Source: Sphingobium sp. V4 (GTDB lineage: Bacteria > Pseudomonadota > Alphaproteobacteria > Sphingomonadales > Sphingomonadaceae). Taken from it: DNA of 64,000 bases. The stretch spans positions 186,001-250,000 of the forward strand of contig NZ_CP081002.1 of the NCBI RefSeq assembly GCF_029590555.1. Direction: 5' to 3'. The translations under genes and the position numbers were made by a program. Shown piece by piece: positions 20,357-29,689 of the stretch. A model generated the notes under the pieces. The model ran no database searches, was not told the origin of the DNA, and saw only the letters and a list, made by a program, of their open reading frames with translations. Numbering within the stretch: position 1 is the first letter of the stretch; the number at the start of each line of letters is the position of its first letter.

Positions 20357-23059
20357 ATGAAGGAAGATCTGACGGTCAGGCGGCGGGACTTGCTGCGGCT
20401 CGGTCTGCTTGGCGGCGCGGCGGCCTGGATTCCGCCCGAAACGCTGGCCGCGACCCGGCCCGTGGCGCGTGCGCCACAAACGCCGGTGCGCTGGATCGAC
20501 GGCGCGGCGCCGGTGCTGAGCTTGGGCCAGACGTATGGCGTGCCTTGGCCGCGTGGCGCGATCCGGGCCAATGCGCCGCTCAGCCTGCGCGCCGAGGATG
20601 GCAGATCGCTTCCCTCGCAGCATTGGACCCTGGCGACCTGGCCTGACGGCTCACTCAAATGGTCGGCCCATGCGGTTCCGGCCGGCACCGACCAGCCATC
20701 GGCTCTTAATGTCGTGCCGGGAAGGCCGCAAGCGCCCGATGCCCCGGTCCTCGTGCGCGAAAACCCCGATGCGGTCGAGATCGTCAGCGGGGCGGCCCGC
20801 TGGCGCATACCCCGCTCGGGCAGGACCGTCATCACCGGCGCCTGGTCGGGCGCACGGCAGGTGATGGGCGCTCTGTCGCTGGTCGCCAGCGTCGATGATG
20901 CGCCCGAAGCAGGCCGGCGGACCCGTCTCACCGGGCGGATCGACCGGCTGACGGTCGAGCAGAAAGGACCGGTCCGCGCCGTCATCAAGATCGAAGGCGT
21001 GCATGAAGGCGAGGGGCGGACGATGTTGCCTTTCACCCTGCGGTTTTACGCCTATGCGGGCGGCGACCATCTGCGCGTCGTCCACAGCCTCATCTTCGAC
21101 GGCGATCCGGCCAGGGATTTCGTCAGCAGCATTGGCCTCAGCGCCGCGGTGCCCATGGCTGGCGCCGCGCACGATCGCCATGTTCGCCTTGCCACCGCCG
21201 AGGGCAGCCTCTTTTCCGAGGCGGTGCGGCCGCTCACCGGCCTGCGCCGCGATCCCGGCGCAGCAGCCCGTGCGGCGCAGATTGCGGGCAAGGCGGTGGC
21301 GCTGGACAATATCGCGCCGGGTGTCCGCCCCTTGCTCAACCGGATTCCGACCTGGAGCGATTTCACCCTCAGCCAGTTGACCGCCGACGGCTTCGCCATC
21401 GCCAAACGGACGGCGCCGGGCCATGCCTGGGTCGACGCGACCGCCGGCACCCGGTCGCTGGGGCTGGGCTATGTCGGATCGCCGCAGGGGGGCGTCGCGA
21501 TGGCGGCGCGCTATTTCTGGCAGCGTCATCCCGCCCAGATCGACATTCGCGGCGCAGCGGGCGACGAGGCAGCGCTCAACCTCTGGCTCTGGTCGCCCGA
21601 TGCCCGGCCCATGGACATGCGGCCCTATCGCGGCGTGATGGGGATGGAAGGCTATGATGCCCAGAATGAAGGGCTGGCCATCACCTATGAGGATTATGAA
21701 ACGGGCTGGGACAGTGCGACCGGCGTCGCGCGCACGAGCGAACTGACGCTCTGGGCCTGCGCCGCCACGCCCGATTCAGAGCGGCTTTCCGCCATGGCGC
21801 AGGCCAATGCCGTGCCGCCGCAACTGATGGTGGCGCCCGAACGCATCCACATGGCGCGTGTTTTCGGACCCTGGAGCCTGCCCGACCGCTCGTCGCCGAT
21901 GAAGGCGCGGATCGAAGACCAGATCAGCAACCTCGCCGACTTCTATGAAGGCGAGGTCGACCGCCGCCGCTGGTACGGATTCTGGAACCATGGCGATGTC
22001 ATGCACAGCTATGACGAAGACCGGCACCAGTGGCGCTATGACATTGGCGGTTTCGCGTGGGACAATAGTGAGCTGTCGCCCGACCTCTGGCTCTGGCTAA
22101 GCGTGCTGCGATCGGGCGATCCGAAGCTGTTTCGGTTTGCCGAGGCGATGACCCGTCATACGGGCGAGGTCGATGTCTACCATCTCGGCCGATTCAAGGG
22201 GCTGGGCACACGCCATGGTGTCCAGCACTGGAGCGACAGCAGCAAGCAGCCGCGTGTCAGTAATGTCGTCTATCGCCGTATCTTCTATTATCTGACCGCC
22301 GACGAGCGAGTGGGCGACCTGATGCGCGACCTGCTCGATTCCGATCAGGCGCTCCGTCATGTCGAGATCGGCCGCAAGGTGCCCGGCGCCGAGCGAACCC
22401 CGCTGCCCGAAGGTGTGATCGATCTCAGCTTCGGCACGATGTGGTGTTCGGTCGCATCGGCCTGGCTCACCGAATGGGAGCGGACCGGGGAGCGGAAATG
22501 GCGGGACCGGCTGATGGCCGGCATGGACAGTATCGGCCGGCTGAAGCGCGGCTGGCTGGCGGGAGCCGCCCCCTATGACCTGGCGACCGGACGGTTCCTG
22601 GGGGATGGGGACAAGATCAGCCTGTCCCACCTCAATGCCGTGTTCGGCGCCCTGGAGGTCAATGCGGAACTGCTACAGCTGATCGACGTGCCGCATTATC
22701 GCAAGGCCTGGCTGGATTACTGCCGCTGGTTCAACGCGCCCAGGGCGGAATGGGAAGTGGCGTTCCACGAACCCTATAAGGGGCGCAACCTCAGGGAAGG
22801 CCATTCGCGCCTGACCGCCTATCTCGCACGGGAAACGGGCGATGCCGCCATGGCGCAACGGGCATGGGTGGAGTTCCTGTCGGGCGAGGCTGGCCTTGGC
22901 CTGTCTCGCGGCGACCCCCGCGTGACGCTGACGGGCGCGCGGGTCATTGCACCGACGGTCGAATGGCCGGACGTGTCCACCAATGCGGCTGCCCAGTGGG
23001 GGCTGGCGGCGATCCAGAACCTGGCGCTCATCCCCGATGCGCTGCCGACGCAGGACTGA
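20357..23059 (+). CDS. Exo-rhamnogalacturonan lyase-like protein (PcRGLX/YetA-like, PL26-type)
   Basis: 900 residues from the ATG at 20357 (RBS 'aaggaggggg'), with a Tat-type signal 'RRRDLLRLGLLGGAAAW'. Residues ~60-140 hold the PcRGLX N-terminal beta-sandwich ('VLSLGQTYGVPWPRGAIR', 'QHWTLATWPDGSLKWSAHAVPAG'), followed by the central domain with 'LRVVHSLIFDGDPARDFVSSIGLS' and a catalytic (alpha/alpha)-barrel region ('RRWYGFWNHGDVMHSYDEDRHQWRYDIGGFAWDNSE', 'HLGRFKGLGTRHGVQHWSDSSKQPR'). The family cleaves rhamnogalacturonan I from chain ends by beta-elimination. It follows DUF6250 by 22 bp and precedes PL22 by 15 bp, in one operon. Assignment is by motif memory, so the exact CAZy subfamily needs checking. 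Confidence 0.82.
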   Translation: MKEDLTVRRRDLLRLGLLGGAAAWIPPETLAATRPVARAPQTPVRWIDGAAPVLSLGQTYGVPWPRGAIRANAPLSLRAEDGRSLPSQHWTLATWPDGSLKWSAHAVPAGTDQPSALNVVPGRPQAPDAPVLVRENPDAVEIVSGAARWRIPRSGRTVITGAWSGARQVMGALSLVASVDDAPEAGRRTRLTGRIDRLTVEQKGPVRAVIKIEGVHEGEGRTMLPFTLRFYAYAGGDHLRVVHSLIFDGDPARDFVSSIGLSAAVPMAGAAHDRHVRLATAEGSLFSEAVRPLTGLRRDPGAAARAAQIAGKAVALDNIAPGVRPLLNRIPTWSDFTLSQLTADGFAIAKRTAPGHAWVDATAGTRSLGLGYVGSPQGGVAMAARYFWQRHPAQIDIRGAAGDEAALNLWLWSPDARPMDMRPYRGVMGMEGYDAQNEGLAITYEDYETGWDSATGVARTSELTLWACAATPDSERLSAMAQANAVPPQLMVAPERIHMARVFGPWSLPDRSSPMKARIEDQISNLADFYEGEVDRRRWYGFWNHGDVMHSYDEDRHQWRYDIGGFAWDNSELSPDLWLWLSVLRSGDPKLFRFAEAMTRHTGEVDVYHLGRFKGLGTRHGVQHWSDSSKQPRVSNVVYRRIFYYLTADERVGDLMRDLLDSDQALRHVEIGRKVPGAERTPLPEGVIDLSFGTMWCSVASAWLTEWERTGERKWRDRLMAGMDSIGRLKRGWLAGAAPYDLATGRFLGDGDKISLSHLNAVFGALEVNAELLQLIDVPHYRKAWLDYCRWFNAPRAEWEVAFHEPYKGRNLREGHSRLTAYLARETGDAAMAQRAWVEFLSGEAGLGLSRGDPRVTLTGARVIAPTVEWPDVSTNAAAQWGLAAIQNLALIPDALPTQD

Positions 23060-23074
23060 CGAGAGGATAAGAGG

Positions 23075-24397
23075 ATGAAGATCGGCATTTCGGCTGTGGC
23101 GCTGGTGGCGCTGGCATGGACCGGCATTGCGATGGCCAAGCCGGTGAAGCAATGGACCGACGCGCTGACGGGTCATGAGATCGTCCAGATCACAGACCAG
23201 CCGGGCGGTGCGGCCAGCCTCTATTTCCATCAGAACAGCTATACGCCGCAGGGCGACAAGATGGTCATATCGACGCCGCAAGGGATCAGCGTCGTAACGC
23301 TCGCGGACTGGAGCATCAAGCCGCTGGTAAAGGGCGCGGACCTGCAACTGCTCTTCACTGGCCGCAGGACGCGTAGCGTCTATTACGCCAGTCGGCGCCG
23401 CGACGATGGGGCGGGCGCCACGACCATTTTCGCTGCTGACGTCGACACCGGTAAGGTCCGCAGGATCGCGACCGTTGCGAACGGATCGATCGGATCGATC
23501 AATGTCGACGAGACGCTGCTGCTCGGCCAATGGGCGGCGAGCGACAGGCCGCTCCAGCCCGATGGCACAGCGAGGGGCAAGGCGCCGGAGATCAAGCAGC
23601 AGTTCGGCCAGGCCAGTTATGCGGCCAACGGTCCCGACGGCAAGCCGCTGAGCTTCGCCGAAGCCAAGGAGGTGCGCCTCAACGAGCGGCTGGAGGCGAA
23701 GATCCCCATGGAGATCTTCACCATCGACATTCGCACCGGCGAACGGAAAGTCGTCGTCGCTTCGACCGACTGGCTCAACCATGTCCAGTTCTCGCCGACC
23801 GACCCCGGCCTCATCATGTATTGTCATGAGGGGCCGTGGCACAAGGTCGACCGCATCTGGACCGTCCGCACAGACGGCAGCGGTCGACAATTGCTCCACA
23901 AGCGGACGATGAACATGGAGATTGCCGGGCACGAGTTCTTCTCGCCCGATGGCAAGTGGATCTGGTACGACCTCCAGACGCCGCGCGGCGAGGTCCTATG
24001 GCTCGCGGGCTATGAACTGGCGACCGGCAAGCGCCGCTGGTATCATGTCGATCGCAACATGTGGTCGGTCCACTATAATCAGGCGCCGGATCTGAAACAG
24101 TTTTCCGGCGACGGCGGCGACAGCGAGATGGTCGCCCATGCGCCGGACGGGAAATATCTTTACCTCTTCACACCCAGGGCCATTCCCGACGTGGCGGGCA
24201 TCCATGCCGACAATGCCGCCGACCTCATCGCGCCGGGCACGCTGGAAGCCGAGAAGATCGTCGACATGCGCCGGCACGATTATCGACTGGAACCGAACAT
24301 CACCTTCACGCCCGATGGCCAGTGGATGATTTTCCGGTCCAACATGGACGGCAGCAACCAGGTCTATGCCGCGCGTGTGGCGCGCGGACCGCGATAG
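23075..24397 (+). CDS. Oligogalacturonate lyase (PL22)
   Basis: 440 residues with signal peptide ending 'GIAMAKP' and RBS 'gagaggataagagg'. 'KQWTDALTGHEIVQITDQPGGAASLYFHQNSYTPQGDKMVISTP' is the recognisable PL22 N-terminus; the seven-bladed propeller continues with 'HVQFSPTDPGLIMYCHEGPWHKVDRIW' and 'MWSVHYNQAPDLKQFSGDGGD', which contains His and Gln residues in the region that binds the catalytic metal in characterised Ogl. It converts short (un)saturated oligogalacturonides to 5-keto-4-deoxyuronate units. Typical Ogl enzymes are cytoplasmic, so the export signal here implies periplasmic digestion after TBDR import. Last gene of the pectin operon. Confidence 0.88.
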   Translation: MKIGISAVALVALAWTGIAMAKPVKQWTDALTGHEIVQITDQPGGAASLYFHQNSYTPQGDKMVISTPQGISVVTLADWSIKPLVKGADLQLLFTGRRTRSVYYASRRRDDGAGATTIFAADVDTGKVRRIATVANGSIGSINVDETLLLGQWAASDRPLQPDGTARGKAPEIKQQFGQASYAANGPDGKPLSFAEAKEVRLNERLEAKIPMEIFTIDIRTGERKVVVASTDWLNHVQFSPTDPGLIMYCHEGPWHKVDRIWTVRTDGSGRQLLHKRTMNMEIAGHEFFSPDGKWIWYDLQTPRGEVLWLAGYELATGKRRWYHVDRNMWSVHYNQAPDLKQFSGDGGDSEMVAHAPDGKYLYLFTPRAIPDVAGIHADNAADLIAPGTLEAEKIVDMRRHDYRLEPNITFTPDGQWMIFRSNMDGSNQVYAARVARGPR

Positions 24398-24697
24398 GCC
24401 GACCGGCGCGCACGAGGCCGAGTCTCAGTCGGGTGGCGGGGTGTGGCGCGAAGCTGGCACGCCGTCGTCGCCTGCAATGCGACGTAACATTTCCGATGTG
24501 ACGAAATGTGACGACAATTGATGTAACATTCTGAAATAGGTGTATTTTATAAGTCACAGGCGGCGAAAAAGCCGTCGTTTAACAGATGTGCAACATTGAC
24601 GATCCGCCTGCTCCCTCGGCACATCGTCGCACCAACTCGATGCAGCCGATCCAAGAACTGCACGGGTCGCACATTGCGAAATCGAAGGGAGCATTTC
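24398..24697 (+). promoter_or_regulatory. Repeat-bearing promoter region upstream of the third TBDR
   Basis: No gene is seen in these 300 bp. Between 24481 and 24530 there are two direct copies of ATGTGACGA (24496-24504 and 24506-24514) flanked by two copies of GTAACATT (24484-24491 and 24523-24530); GTAACATT and AATGTGAC form an imperfect dyad. This looks like an operator cluster for an unknown regulator. An AT-rich 'TATTTTATAAG' follows near 24542 as possible promoter core. A 'gaaggga' ribosome site lies before the ATG at 24698. Confidence 0.5.
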
Positions 24698-27496
24698 ATG
24701 ATATCGGCTCAATTCAGCCGGCGCCTTCTGGCGTCGACGATCCTGCTCGGCCTGGCGACGCCGGCCTTTGCCCAGGGCTCCGCGGATGAAGGCGCAGGCG
24801 AGGACACGATCGTCGTCACCGGATCGCGCATCGCCCGGCCGGACCTGCAACAGGCATCGCCGATCGCGATCGTCAGCGCCCAGGAACTCAAGCTCAGCGG
24901 AAAGGTGAATGTCGAGGCGATCATCAACGATCTGCCGCAACTGATCCCCAGCACCACGGCCGCGTCGAACAATCCGGGCGGCGGCGTTTCGACCGCAGAC
25001 CTGCGCGGCCTTGGCGCGAACCGCACGCTGGTGCTGGTCAACGGCCGTCGTTATGTGTCCTATGATTCCAGCCAGATCGTCGACCTGAATACGGTGCCCG
25101 CCGGGCTGATCGACCATGTCGAGGTGGTGTCGGGCGGCCGTTCCGCCGTCTATGGGTCCGACGCGATCGCGGGCGTCATCAACTTCGTGATGAAGCAGAA
25201 TTTCTCTGGCGTGGAGGCGAACGCCAATTACCGCATCAATCAGGAAGGCGACGGCGGCACCTTCAACACCAATCTGCTGATGGGTGGCAATTTCGCGGAC
25301 GGGCGCGGCAATGCGACCTTCTACATCGACTATACCAAGCGCGATGGCGTGTTGCAGAATTCGCGCAGCTACACCCGCCAGGCCTATACCGATGACGGCG
25401 AGGGCGGCCTCGCGGCTGGCGGCTCGGGCTCCATCCCCGGCACGCGCCTTGCGCTGGCCGGCAGCCAGTACAAGTTCAATCAGGACGGCAGCTATTCGGC
25501 GTATAGCGCGGCGAGTGACGCCTATAACTATGCCCCCGACAATTATCTCCAGGTCCCGCAGAAGCGCATCCTGCTGAGCGCACAGACCCATTATGAGGTC
25601 GACGATCATCTGACCGTCTATGCCGAGGGGCAATTCATCAACAACCGGGTGCAGAACCGCCTCGCCCCCACGCCCTATACCGGCTCAGTCTCGCTGGACG
25701 TCGATTCCTCCTTCCTGTCGGCTGGCTCGCAGGCATTGCTGGCCGCAGCCGATACGGACGGTGACGGTTACACCACCGCCGCCATCTATCGCCGCATGAG
25801 CGAGGTCGGTCCGCGCATCTCCAGCGTTGATAACACCGCCTATCGCGCCCTGATCGGCGCCAAGGGGCTGATTGGCGGCGACTGGAATTATGACGGCTAT
25901 TACAGCTATGCGCGCACCAAACAGGTCGAAAAGCAGACCGGCAATGTCTCCGACAGCAGAGTCCGACAGGCGCTGATGACGACCTATGACGCCGACGGCA
26001 ATCTGGTCTGCACCGACACCAGCAATGGTTGCGTTCCCCTCAACATTTTCGGTGCCGGCAACATCAGCGACGAAGCTGCCGCCTTCATTTCCATTCCCGT
26101 GCAGAATGTCAGTACCATCACCGAACAGGTGGCGAGCCTCGCAATCACGAACGGCAATCTGTTCGATCTGGGCGCCGGGCCGGCTGGTATCGCCTTCGGC
26201 GCGGAATATCGCTCCGAACATGGCAGCTATGATCCCGATTATGCGCTTTCCTCGGGTGACGTGGTCGGCTTCAACGCGGGCGAAGGCCTGTCGGGCGGCT
26301 ATAATGTCAAGGAACTGTTCGCCGAAATCGACGTGCCGCTGCTGGCCGACCTGCCCTTCGTCCACAAGCTCGAAGCGAACGGTGCCTATCGCTATTCGCA
26401 TTATTCGACGGCAGCGAAGAATGTCAGCACCTATTCCGCCGGCCTGATCTACGCGCCGGTCAAGGATGTCACCTTCCGCGGCCAATATAGCCGGGCGGTG
26501 AGGGCGCCCACCGTCTATGATCTCTATTCGGGTCAGGCCCAGGACTTCCCGACGGCGAGCGATCCGTGCGAACTGGCGGCGGCGGTCACCAACGCCAACC
26601 TCAACGCCAGCTGCCTTGCCACCGGCGTTCCGACCAGCGCTCTGGGCACCGCGATCAACGGCGGCAGTTCGCAGATCGAATCCATCACGGGCGGCAATCC
26701 GAACCTGCGGGAGGAGACGTCGGACACCTGGACCGCCGGCGTGGTCCTCCAGCCAAGCTTCCTGCCGCGCTTCACCGCGACGATCGACTATTACAACATC
26801 AAGATCGACAATTATATCTCGACGCCGGGCACCGCGAACATCATCGCGGCCTGCTACGGTACGGCAGCCAACGGCTGGACGCCCTATGACAGCAGCTATT
26901 GTTCGGCCCTGCCGCGCAATGCGAACAGCTATGCGATCGAGGGCGCGGAAAATCTCCTGTCGAACACCGGTGGTCTCAAGACCAGGGGCGTCGATTTCGA
27001 GATGAACTACAGCGTGCCACTGAACTTCGGTGTCTTCGGTGCCAAGACCGGAAAGCTCAGCTTCCGCGTCGCGGGCACCCGCCTGATCCGCTACGACCTG
27101 AACCCGGTGGCGGCGATCCCTGATCTCAACCAGAGCTGCGCGGGCAAGTTCGGCGTCTATTGCGGCAATCCCTATTCCAAGCTGCGGCTCAACAACCGCA
27201 TCACCTGGAACAGCGGGCCGATTATGCTTGGTCTGACGCATCGCTATCTGTCGAGCGTCAGGGACGACGACGACACCACCACCTACAGCGTGGAGAAGAT
27301 CAAGGCCTATAACCTGTTCGACCTCGCCCTGCAGGTGCAGCCGACCGAGCATTTCGGCTGGTCGATCGGCATGAACAATGTCTTCAACAAGAAGCCGCCG
27401 ATCATGGGCGACAATCAGGAACAGTCCAACACCTATCCGTCGACCTATGACGTCTATGGCCGCGCCTTCTTCGTGAACGCATCGGTCAAGTTCTGA
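24698..27496 (+). CDS. TonB-dependent receptor
   Basis: 932 residues from the ATG at 24698, with signal peptide ending 'TPAFAQ' and 'DTIVVTGSRIARPDLQQASPIAIVS' as TonB-box-like start. Plug motifs: 'ADLRGLGANRTLVLVNGRRYV', 'VDLNTVPAGLIDHVEVVSGGRSAVYGSDAIAGVINFVM'. The barrel ends 'YGRAFFVNASVKF'. It resembles the general sphingomonad receptors at 569 and 62328 rather than the carbohydrate type at 16904. It stands between the pectin operon and the convergent hut genes, behind its own promoter region with clustered repeats, so the ligand (oligosaccharide, or amino acid derivative) cannot be decided from context. Confidence 0.93.
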   Translation: MISAQFSRRLLASTILLGLATPAFAQGSADEGAGEDTIVVTGSRIARPDLQQASPIAIVSAQELKLSGKVNVEAIINDLPQLIPSTTAASNNPGGGVSTADLRGLGANRTLVLVNGRRYVSYDSSQIVDLNTVPAGLIDHVEVVSGGRSAVYGSDAIAGVINFVMKQNFSGVEANANYRINQEGDGGTFNTNLLMGGNFADGRGNATFYIDYTKRDGVLQNSRSYTRQAYTDDGEGGLAAGGSGSIPGTRLALAGSQYKFNQDGSYSAYSAASDAYNYAPDNYLQVPQKRILLSAQTHYEVDDHLTVYAEGQFINNRVQNRLAPTPYTGSVSLDVDSSFLSAGSQALLAAADTDGDGYTTAAIYRRMSEVGPRISSVDNTAYRALIGAKGLIGGDWNYDGYYSYARTKQVEKQTGNVSDSRVRQALMTTYDADGNLVCTDTSNGCVPLNIFGAGNISDEAAAFISIPVQNVSTITEQVASLAITNGNLFDLGAGPAGIAFGAEYRSEHGSYDPDYALSSGDVVGFNAGEGLSGGYNVKELFAEIDVPLLADLPFVHKLEANGAYRYSHYSTAAKNVSTYSAGLIYAPVKDVTFRGQYSRAVRAPTVYDLYSGQAQDFPTASDPCELAAAVTNANLNASCLATGVPTSALGTAINGGSSQIESITGGNPNLREETSDTWTAGVVLQPSFLPRFTATIDYYNIKIDNYISTPGTANIIAACYGTAANGWTPYDSSYCSALPRNANSYAIEGAENLLSNTGGLKTRGVDFEMNYSVPLNFGVFGAKTGKLSFRVAGTRLIRYDLNPVAAIPDLNQSCAGKFGVYCGNPYSKLRLNNRITWNSGPIMLGLTHRYLSSVRDDDDTTTYSVEKIKAYNLFDLALQVQPTEHFGWSIGMNNVFNKKPPIMGDNQEQSNTYPSTYDVYGRAFFVNASVKF

Positions 27497-27503
27497 CACA
27501 TAT

Positions 27504-27529
27504 CCGCCGGGTGCTGATGCGCCCGGCGG
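27504..27529. terminator. Hairpin between convergent TBDR and hutC
   Basis: A 10-bp stem (27504-27513 with 27520-27529, one G-T wobble; left arm CCGCCGGGTG) with a 6-nt loop starts eight bases after the TBDR stop and 27 bp from the hutC stop. Likely shared terminator. Confidence 0.75.
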
Positions 27530-27556
27530 AAGCCGGTCATGGCGGCACGGGTCTGC

Positions 27557-28255
27557 TCAGGCGATGAAACGTGCCGTCAACGCATGGGAACCGGGATAGA
27601 TTTGCCGGACATAGGTGATCCGTTCCGCCGTGCGCCAGGTCCATCGCTCGATCGACAGGCAGGGCGCGCCCGCCTCTAGGTCGAGATTGCCGGCGATGAC
27701 CGGCGTTGCGGCGATCGCCGTGATGCGGTGGCGGGCGTCGGTCCATGGCACATGACCCAGTAGCCATCGGCCGGGACTTTCGCGGGTGAAGTCGATGGTG
27801 CGCGCGGCGGGCACCATCGCAAGATTGATGAGCCGCTCCTCCAGCGCGAAGGGCGCGCCATCGGCGCGATGCAGGCAGGTCAGCGCCAGCACCCGACCGC
27901 CCGCCATCGCCAGCAGTGCGCGATCGGCCGCTTCCGCCTCCCGGTCGGCCTGATCGAGCATGACCAGCCCGTGGCTGCGCCCTTGCCCTTCGATCTCTGC
28001 GGCGATGTCGGGAATGTCGATCGCGGCGCGGTGAACGGTCGGGGCGGCGACGAAACTTCCGGCGCGCTTGCGCCGTTCGATCAGCCCCCGCTCGACCAGA
28101 GCCGAAATCGCCTTGTTCACGGTCATGCGCGAACAGTCATAGTCGGCCATCAGCGCATGTTCGGGCGGAATGCGATGCCCCGCCTCCCACGCGCCTGACA
28201 TGATCCGACTTTCGATGTCCTGCCGGATGCGGTCATGGAGCGAGGCGGGCTTCAT
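27557..28255 (-). CDS. hutC: Histidine utilisation repressor (GntR/HutC family)
   Basis: 232 residues. N-terminal GntR winged helix ('LHDRIRQDIESRIMSGAWEAGHRIPPEHALMADYDCSRMTVNKAISALVERGLIERRKRAGSFV', residues ~5-70) and a C-terminal UTRA effector domain ('DREAEAADRALLAMAGGRVLALTCLHRADGAPFALEERLINLAMVP', 'YVRQIYPGSHALTARF'). HutC represses hut genes and is released by urocanate in characterised systems. The ATG overlaps the hutF stop as ATGA, so repressor and deiminase are co-translated. A TGTCTATACA site in the divergent hutF/hutI promoter is its probable target, which makes it autoregulated. Confidence 0.93.
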   Translation of the reverse strand: MKPASLHDRIRQDIESRIMSGAWEAGHRIPPEHALMADYDCSRMTVNKAISALVERGLIERRKRAGSFVAAPTVHRAAIDIPDIAAEIEGQGRSHGLVMLDQADREAEAADRALLAMAGGRVLALTCLHRADGAPFALEERLINLAMVPAARTIDFTRESPGRWLLGHVPWTDARHRITAIAATPVIAGNLDLEAGAPCLSIERWTWRTAERITYVRQIYPGSHALTARFIA

Positions 28256-29616
28256 GCGAGAATGTCGGCCAGCGCGCGGCGATATCGGGCGACGATCGCG
28301 TCGCGACGGACATGGCGGCCCTTTTCCACTAGGCGCCTGCCGCGCCGCCACACCCCGTCGATCGCCGACCGCCCCGCCGCAAAGACCAGCCCGTCGAGCA
28401 GAGCGTCGCCCTTGCGTCCGGTCAAGGAGGGATGGTCCCCATCCAGCGTCAGGAAATCGGCCGTCGCGCCGATCTGCAGGTCGGCCGATGCCCCCAGTGC
28501 CTGCGCGCCGCCGCGCAATGCCCCGCGATAAAGCGCAGCGCCGGTCGATCCTGATGGCGACGCGAAGATGTTGCGCCGACGCATGGCGAGGCGCTGTCCA
28601 TATTCCAGCAGGCGCAATTCCTCCATCGCGTCCACCAGAATGTTGGAATCCGTGCCGATCCCATAGCCGCCGCCCGCGGCCAGGAACGGCGCGGCAGGGA
28701 ACAGGCCGTCGCCCAGATTGGCTTCGGTGATCGGACAAAGGCCGGCCGCCGCGCCGCTGGCCGCCATCGCCTGCACTTCGGTCTGTTTCATGTGCGTCGC
28801 ATGGACGAAGCACCAGCGGCTGTCGACCGGCATGTTGGCGAGCAGCCATTCCACCGGACGCGCGCCGCTCCACGCGACACAGTCCTCCACCTCCTTCACC
28901 TGCTCGGCGACGTGCATATGGATCGGGCCGGCGGCCAGCGGGACGAGACGGGCCAGCTGCTCGGGGGTCACGGCGCGCAGGCTGTGCGGCGCAATGCCCA
29001 GCACCGCATCGGGGAGGGGAGAGAGAAGGGCGCGCAGCCTGTCGAGCAACGCGGCAAAGCCGTCGATGCCATGGAGGAAGCGCCGCTGGCCCTCCTCTGG
29101 CGGGACACCGCCGAAACCGGCATGGGCGTAGAAGACCGGCAGATGGGTGAGGGCGATGCCACTGTCCTGCGCGGCGGCGGCTATTGCCATGCTCATCGCG
29201 GCCGGATCGGCGAACGGCCGGCCATCCCTGTCGTGATGAAGATAGTGAAACTCGCCAACGCGGGTGAAGCCGCTTTCCAGCATCTCGACATAGGCCAGTG
29301 CCGCGATCGCTTCCAGCAGATCGGGCGTCAGGCGATCTACGAAGCGATACATCGTCTCGCGCCATGTCCAGAAACTGTCCTCGCTGGCGCAGCGCCGTTC
29401 CGCGAGGCCCGCCATGCCGCGCTGGAAGGCGTGGCTATGAAGGTTGGGCAGGCCGGGCAGGGCAGCGCCAAGCCGCGCGTCGGTCGCCTGCGGCCGGACA
29501 GCGCGTTCGATCGCGACCACCACGCCGTCCGCAACGGCAAGCCGGACATTCTCCGCCCAGCCATCGGGCAGCAATGCCGCGGCGAAGTGAAAGAAACTGT
29601 CTGCACCCCTGTCCAT
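28252..29616 (-). CDS. hutF: Formimidoylglutamate deiminase
   Basis: 454 residues, the normal HutF length, starting at the ATG at 29616 with 'aggccgttcg' upstream. Amidohydrolase fold: 'LHSHAFQRGMAGL' gives the HxH metal pair, with 'SFWTWRETMYRF', 'HVAEQVKEVEDC', 'HATHMKQTEVQAMAASGA' and 'YGIGTDSN' supplying the remaining ligands and catalytic Asp. It converts N-formimino-L-glutamate to N-formyl-L-glutamate plus ammonia. Together with HutG (deformylase) this defines the five-step histidine pathway ending in glutamate and formate. First gene of the leftward hutF-hutC unit. Confidence 0.95.
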   Translation of the reverse strand: MDRGADSFFHFAAALLPDGWAENVRLAVADGVVVAIERAVRPQATDARLGAALPGLPNLHSHAFQRGMAGLAERRCASEDSFWTWRETMYRFVDRLTPDLLEAIAALAYVEMLESGFTRVGEFHYLHHDRDGRPFADPAAMSMAIAAAAQDSGIALTHLPVFYAHAGFGGVPPEEGQRRFLHGIDGFAALLDRLRALLSPLPDAVLGIAPHSLRAVTPEQLARLVPLAAGPIHMHVAEQVKEVEDCVAWSGARPVEWLLANMPVDSRWCFVHATHMKQTEVQAMAASGAAAGLCPITEANLGDGLFPAAPFLAAGGGYGIGTDSNILVDAMEELRLLEYGQRLAMRRRNIFASPSGSTGAALYRGALRGGAQALGASADLQIGATADFLTLDGDHPSLTGRKGDALLDGLVFAAGRSAIDGVWRRGRRLVEKGRHVRRDAIVARYRRALADILA

Positions 29617-29635
29617 CGAACGGCCTCCGTAATTA

Positions 29636-29645
29636 TGTCTATACA
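29636..29645. promoter_or_regulatory. HutC-type operator in the divergent hutF-hutI promoter
   Basis: TGTCTATACA (reverse complement TGTATAGACA) lies in the 73-bp gap between the divergent hutF and hutI starts. It matches the core of the HutC operators known from enterics and pseudomonads (recalled, not searched). It is AT-rich against a GC-rich background and would let HutC control both directions. Confidence 0.75.
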
Positions 29646-29689
29646 TTAAAATCGTTCGGTGCAATGCTTCAGCGGCAGGGAGATTCGGG

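Noticed and set aside
27557..29365. 602-residue minus-strand frame that would fuse hutC to a long N-terminal extension
   Set aside because: The extension is the out-of-frame shadow of hutF; the HutC family start at 28255 overlaps the hutF stop as expected.
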